Positions 60,841 to 64,000 of a stretch of 64,000 bases of DNA are shown in pieces. This DNA is from Mycobacterium sp. IS-836. Its GTDB lineage: Bacteria > Actinomycetota > Actinomycetes > Mycobacteriales > Mycobacteriaceae. A model generated the notes under the pieces. That model was given only the letters and a program-made list of their open reading frames with translations, was not told the DNA's origin and searched no databases. Position 1 is the first letter of the stretch, and each line of letters opens with the position of its first letter. Position numbers and translations under genes: made by a program. The stretch is taken from positions 1-64,000 of the forward strand of contig NZ_MBEU01000056.1 in NCBI RefSeq assembly GCF_001954275.1. The letters run 5' to 3'.

Positions 60841-62253
60841 TCAGTTCAAGTCGGCCGGCGAGGACAGCGTGCCGCGCACCGCGGTAGCCGCAGCAACGAC
60901 CGGCGACACCAAATGCGTGCGACCGCCTTTGCCCTGCCGCCCTTCGAAGTTGCGGTTCGACGTCGCCGCGCAGCGTTCCCCCGGCGCAAGCTGATCGGGG
61001 TTCATGCCCAAGCACATCGAGCAACCCGCCTGCCGCCACTCCGCACCCGCGGCGGTGAATATCTCGCCGAGTCCCTCGGCTTCGGCCTGGGCGCGCACCC
61101 GCATCGAGCCCGGAACAACCAGCATCCGCACGCCCGAGGCCACCTTGCGGCCGCGCAACACCTCGGCCACCGCCCGCAGATCTTCGATGCGACCGTTGGT
61201 GCACGAGCCGACGAACACGGCGTCGACGGCGATTTCGCGCATCGGCACCCCGGGTCGAAGGTCCATGTACGCCAAGGCTTTCTCGGCGGCCTGCCGCTCG
61301 CCCTCGTCGGCCATCAGGTCGGGGTCCGGGACGTTCGCGGCCAACGGGACGCCCTGTCCGGGGTTTGTTCCCCACGTGACAAATGGGCTCAACGACGTCG
61401 CGTCGAGATAGACCTCGGTGTCGAAGGACGCGCCGGGGTCGGTGCGCAGCTGCTGCCAATAGGAGAGCGCGGCGTCCCATTGCGCGCCGCGCGGCGCGTG
61501 TGGACGATCGCGCAGAAACTCGTATGTGGTTTCGTCCGGCGCCACCATGCCCGCCCGGGCACCCGCTTCGATACTCATATTGCAGATCGTCATCCGGCCT
61601 TCCATGGACAGCGACTCGATGGCGCTGCCGCGATATTCGATGACGTGACCCTGTCCGCCGCCCGTGCCGATCTTTGCGATCAACGCCAAAATGATGTCCT
61701 TGGCGGTGACACCGGCCGGCAATTGCCCGTCGACATTGACCGCCATTGTCTTGAATGGCCGAAGCGGCAACGTCTGCGTAGCCAGTACATGTTCGACCTC
61801 CGATGTTCCGATGCCCATCGCCAGCGCGCCGAAAGCGCCATGAGTAGAGGTGTGGCTATCGCCGCAGACCACCGTCATTCCCGGCTGAGTCAGCCCCAAT
61901 TGCGGCCCGACGACGTGGACGATGCCCTGCTCGATATCCCCCATCGGATGCAGCCGCACGCCGAATTCGGCACAGTTTCGCCGCAACGTCTCGACCTGGG
62001 TGCGCGAGATCGGGTCGGCGATCGGCTTGTCGATGTCGATGGTGGGCACGTTGTGATCCTCGGTCGCCAGCGTCAGGTCGGGGCGGCGCACCGGGCGGCC
62101 GGCCAGGCGCAGCCCGTCGAACGCCTGCGGGCTGGTGACCTCGTGCACCAGATGAAGGTCGATGTAGATCAGGTCGGGCCCGGAGCCCTCACCCGACGCC
62201 ACAACGTGGTCGTCCCAAACCTTTTCGGCCAGTGTGCGCGGCATGCCTGCCAT
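60841..62253 (-). CDS. leuC: 3-isopropylmalate dehydratase large subunit
   Basis: The 470-residue subunit carries the [4Fe-4S] cluster cysteines in VGSCTNGR and CSMCLGMNP, and the motifs TEDHNVPT and [13 protein letters not shown] of the aconitase superfamily. The start ATG 62253 ([15 protein letters not shown]) fits the family. It diverges from the IclR regulator; the shared control region contains long inverted repeats and two -10-like boxes. Confidence 0.96.
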   Translation of the reverse strand: MAGMPRTLAEKVWDDHVVASGEGSGPDLIYIDLHLVHEVTSPQAFDGLRLAGRPVRRPDLTLATEDHNVPTIDIDKPIADPISRTQVETLRRNCAEFGVRLHPMGDIEQGIVHVVGPQLGLTQPGMTVVCGDSHTSTHGAFGALAMGIGTSEVEHVLATQTLPLRPFKTMAVNVDGQLPAGVTAKDIILALIAKIGTGGGQGHVIEYRGSAIESLSMEGRMTICNMSIEAGARAGMVAPDETTYEFLRDRPHAPRGAQWDAALSYWQQLRTDPGASFDTEVYLDATSLSPFVTWGTNPGQGVPLAANVPDPDLMADEGERQAAEKALAYMDLRPGVPMREIAVDAVFVGSCTNGRIEDLRAVAEVLRGRKVASGVRMLVVPGSMRVRAQAEAEGLGEIFTAAGAEWRQAGCSMCLGMNPDQLAPGERCAATSNRNFEGRQGKGGRTHLVSPVVAAATAVRGTLSSPADLN

Positions 62254-62283
62254 CTTCGATCGCCTCGATTCGTCCAGAACTGG

Positions 62284-62325
62284 CTGTCTCATAATGCGAG
62301 ACGCTAGTATCTCCTTATGAGACAG
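62284..62325. promoter_or_regulatory. Operator region between leuC and the IclR regulator
   Basis: CTGTCTCATAA (62284-62294) is repeated inversely as TTATGAGACAG (62315-62325), perfect 11-base arms around 20 bases; an inner GAGACGCTAGTATCTC adds symmetry. The right arm includes the regulator's ATG (62317). TAGTAT (62305-62310) ends six bases before it, so the regulator mRNA should be leaderless. CATTAT on the minus strand (62297-62292) is a candidate leuC -10 box. A single protein could repress both directions. Confidence 0.7.
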
Positions 62326-63018
62326 GATAGCGGAATCGGCGTCCTCGACAAAAGCGTGGGGCTGCTGCACACCATCGCGGAATCTCCCTGCGGGTTGGCC
62401 GAGCTGTGTGAGCGGAGCGGGTTGCCCCGCGCGACCGCCTACCGGTTGGCCGCCGCACTCGAAGTCCATCGCCTGCTGGCACGCGACGACGAAGGGCGCT
62501 GGCGGCTGGGTCCCGCGCTTACCGAACTCGCGGCCCACGTCAACGATCCGCTGCTGGCCGCCGGCGCGACGGTGCTCCCGCAATTGCGCGAGACCACCGG
62601 GGAGAGCGTGCAGCTGTACCGCCGCGAGGGCACCTCGCGGGTCTGTGTCGCGGCGCTGGAACCGGCTGCGGGCCTTCGCGATACGGTCCCGGTCGGCGCC
62701 CGCCTGCCGATGACCGCGGGCTCGGGGGCCAAAGTGCTGCTGGCCTATAGCGACGCCGCCACCCAGAAAGCGGTGCTACCGGCGGCGAAATTCACCGACC
62801 GGGCGCTGGCCGAAGTGCGCCGGCGCGGTTGGGCACAAAGCGTGGCCGAACGTGAGCCCGGTGTCGCCAGCGTCTCGGCGCCGGTGCGCGACGGCCGCGG
62901 CATCGTCGTCGCCGCCATCTCGGTGTCCGGGCCCATCGACCGAATCGGGCGCCGGCCCGGAGCGCGGTGGGCCGCCGATCTGTTGTCCGCGGCCGAAGCG
63001 CTGACTCGTCGTCTGTGA
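62317..63018 (+). CDS. IclR-family regulator of leucine synthesis (LeuR-like)
   Basis: The 233-residue protein has the N-terminal winged helix-turn-helix ([29 protein letters not shown]) and a C-terminal effector domain with [15 protein letters not shown] and [22 protein letters not shown]. Divergent IclR proteins beside leuCD are repressors or activators of leucine genes in actinobacteria (LtbR/LeuR type). It should bind the inverted repeat at its own start codon. It corresponds to Rv2989. Confidence 0.9.
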   Translation: MRQDSGIGVLDKSVGLLHTIAESPCGLAELCERSGLPRATAYRLAAALEVHRLLARDDEGRWRLGPALTELAAHVNDPLLAAGATVLPQLRETTGESVQLYRREGTSRVCVAALEPAAGLRDTVPVGARLPMTAGSGAKVLLAYSDAATQKAVLPAAKFTDRALAEVRRRGWAQSVAEREPGVASVSAPVRDGRGIVVAAISVSGPIDRIGRRPGARWAADLLSAAEALTRRL

Positions 63019-63029
63019 TTCGAATCGAT

Positions 63030-63064
63030 TGTGCGTTCAGGGCGGCGAGTGTGCGTTCAGGGCG
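63030..63064. repeat. 15-bp direct repeat downstream of the IclR gene
   Basis: TGTGCGTTCAGGGCG occurs at 63030-63044 and again at 63050-63064, 20 bases apart, between the IclR gene and the PPOX gene. It resembles the small dispersed intergenic motifs seen elsewhere in this window. Confidence 0.7.
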
Positions 63065-63105
63065 CCCTCAGCGCGCGCCCAAAAACGACCTGACAGACTG
63101 ACGCC

Positions 63106-63618
63106 ATGGGAACCAATCAGCGCGCGAGCATCGTCATGTCGGAGGACGAGATCGCCGATTTCGTCGTCAAGAGCCGCACCGGAACATTGGCCACCGTCGG
63201 CCCCGACGGCCAGCCGCATTTGACCGCCATGTGGTACGCCGTGGTCGACGGCGAAATCTGGCTGGAGACCAAGGCCAAGTCGCAGAAGGCCGTCAACCTC
63301 AAACGGGATCCGCGGGTGAGCTTTTTGATCGAGGGCGGCGACACCTACGACACGCTGCGCGGCGTGTCCTTCGAAGGCGTCGCCGAGATCGTTGACGATC
63401 CCGACGTCTCGCACCGCGTCGGCGTCAGCGTGTTCGAGCGCTACACCGGCCCCTACAGCGACGACATGAAGCCCTTCGTCGAGCAGATGATGAACAAGCG
63501 GGTCTGCGTGCGCATCGTGGCGGCACGTTCGCGTTCGTGGGATCACCGCAAGCTCGGTTTGCCGCCGATGCCGGTGGGCGGATCGACCGCACCAGCGGTC
63601 GTGGGGACCGGCCAGTAA
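63106..63618 (+). CDS. PPOX-class/F420-dependent FMN-binding-fold protein (Rv2991-like)
   Basis: The 170-residue protein has the split-barrel pattern of the flavin/deazaflavin oxidoreductase family (SRTGTLATVGPDGQPHLTAMWYAVVDGEIWLETKAKSQKAVNLKRDPRVSFLI). It most likely binds F420 or FMN; the substrate is unknown. The ATG is preceded by only a weak ribosome site. The tRNA-Glu gene lies eight bases after its stop on the other strand. Confidence 0.88.
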   Translation: MGTNQRASIVMSEDEIADFVVKSRTGTLATVGPDGQPHLTAMWYAVVDGEIWLETKAKSQKAVNLKRDPRVSFLIEGGDTYDTLRGVSFEGVAEIVDDPDVSHRVGVSVFERYTGPYSDDMKPFVEQMMNKRVCVRIVAARSRSWDHRKLGLPPMPVGGSTAPAVVGTGQ

Positions 63619-63625
63619 GAATTTG

Positions 63626-63698
63626 TAGCCCCGATGGGATTCGAACCCACGCTACCGCCGTGAGAGGGCGGCGTCCTAGGCCGCTAGACGACGGGGCC
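63626..63698 (-). tRNA. tRNA-Glu (anticodon CTC)
   Basis: On the minus strand a 73-base cloverleaf folds with acceptor arms GGCCCCG and CGGGGCT (first pair G-U), anticodon stem CCGCC/GGCGG with loop CTCTCAC and anticodon CTC, and T-arm GTGGG-TTCGAAT-CCCAT. CCA is not encoded. It lies next to tRNA-Gln and, probably, gltX. Confidence 0.93.
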
Positions 63699-63770
63699 TG
63701 AACCGATCCGAGCTGTCAGCATAGCTCACCCGCATATGCCCACCTAATCGCTTGTGGTGGCCGGATTTTG

Positions 63771-63842
63771 CTGGGGTACCAGGACTCGAACCTAGAATGG
63801 CTGAACCAGAATCAGCTGTGTTGCCAATTACACCATACCCCA
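63771..63842 (-). tRNA. tRNA-Gln (anticodon CTG)
   Basis: On the minus strand a 72-base cloverleaf has acceptor TGGGGTA/TACCCCA with discriminator G, anticodon stem GCTGA/TCAGC with loop TTCTGGT (anticodon CTG) and T-arm with GGTTCGAGTCC. CCA is not encoded. In mycobacteria this tRNA is charged with glutamate by GltX and then amidated. Confidence 0.93.
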
Positions 63843-63948
63843 TTGGCTGCCTAAAGCCGCAGGTCAAAGCGCATTTTGCGGACTTAAGTGCCCGTGCGTG
63901 CGCGGCTGCCAGCGACCTTTGTAAACCGCAGTGCAGAGTACCAAAAAC

Positions 63949-64000
63949 TTAGAGCGCGCCAGCGCGGGCGGCCCGCAGCCGGCGCAGGCTGCGCTCGCGA
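63949..64000 (-). CDS. Probable glutamyl-tRNA synthetase, C-terminal end (partial)
   Basis: The last 16 codons of a minus-strand gene (RERSLRRLRAARAGAL, stop TAA at 63951-63949) enter the right edge. The position next to tRNA-Glu and tRNA-Gln after Rv2991 and the Leu/Arg-rich helix match the end of mycobacterial GltX. The rest is outside the window, so the assignment rests on context. Confidence 0.45.
   Translation of the reverse strand, partial: RERSLRRLRAARAGAL

Overview
The window is high-GC actinobacterial DNA and reads as a non-tuberculous Mycobacterium. Most of it follows the gene order I remember from M. tuberculosis Rv2911-Rv2927c and then Rv2965c-Rv2992c: dacB2, ffh, glnD-glnB-amt, ftsY-smc, fpg-rnc, sepIVA, coaD-rsmD, a VKOR/DsbA pair, lipN, recG, rpmB, ung, thiL, ddlA, gpsA, fbiD, ppk1, mutT1, hupB, leuC-leuD with a divergent IclR regulator, two tRNA genes and the very end of a probable gltX. 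Species-level assignment is not possible from sequence reading alone. The PDIM/phenolic glycolipid block (Rv2928-Rv2964 in M. tuberculosis) is absent: the sepIVA side joins the coaD side through a short accessory segment, which fits lineages that lack PDIM.

Left to right. 1-6404: 5' part of a large non-ribosomal peptide synthetase on the minus strand (C-A with internal methyltransferase-PCP-C-A..., running off the left edge), with a short orphan frame just upstream. 6984-8383: FAD-dependent oxidoreductase broken by a frameshift. 8508-14609: dacB2, a TetR regulator with two amidohydrolases, and ffh. 14720-17329: alpha/beta hydrolase and a DEAD/DEAH helicase. 17337-21604: glnD, glnB and amt, a nitrogen-sensing operon with a GlnR-like site. 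21744-31425: ftsY, smc, acyP, osmC-like, PIG-L deacetylase, fpg, rnc, a YceD-like gene and sepIVA. 31687-34470: accessory AAA ATPase, a permease with a copper-type palindrome in its promoter, and a small secreted protein. 34727-42339: coaD, rsmD, VKOR/DsbA, lipN, two tandem aldo/keto reductases, an inserted cobalt-type nitrile hydratase operon with two matching palindromic operators, and a secreted HNH nuclease. 42336-46670: recG, a FakA-like DAK2 protein and rpmB. 46667-50415: an accessory group of a GlxA-like regulator diverging from a DJ-1/AhpD-like/beta-carbonic anhydrase operon, plus a quinone reductase. 50412-64000: conserved core back to the tRNA genes.

Functional themes are protein targeting (Ffh, FtsY), chromosome organisation and repair (SMC, HU, Fpg, RecG, Ung, MutT1), cell wall and division (DacB2, DdlA, SepIVA), nitrogen control, oxidative folding (VKOR/DsbA), F420 biosynthesis, polyphosphate and leucine synthesis. 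The most interesting accessory material is the nitrile hydratase operon, the GlxA/DJ-1 cassette, the metal-type permease promoter and the peptide synthetase. Several promoters look leaderless (a TAnnnT -10 box 6-8 bases before the start codon), as is common in mycobacteria. I saw no CRISPR array, no rRNA and no intact insertion sequence.
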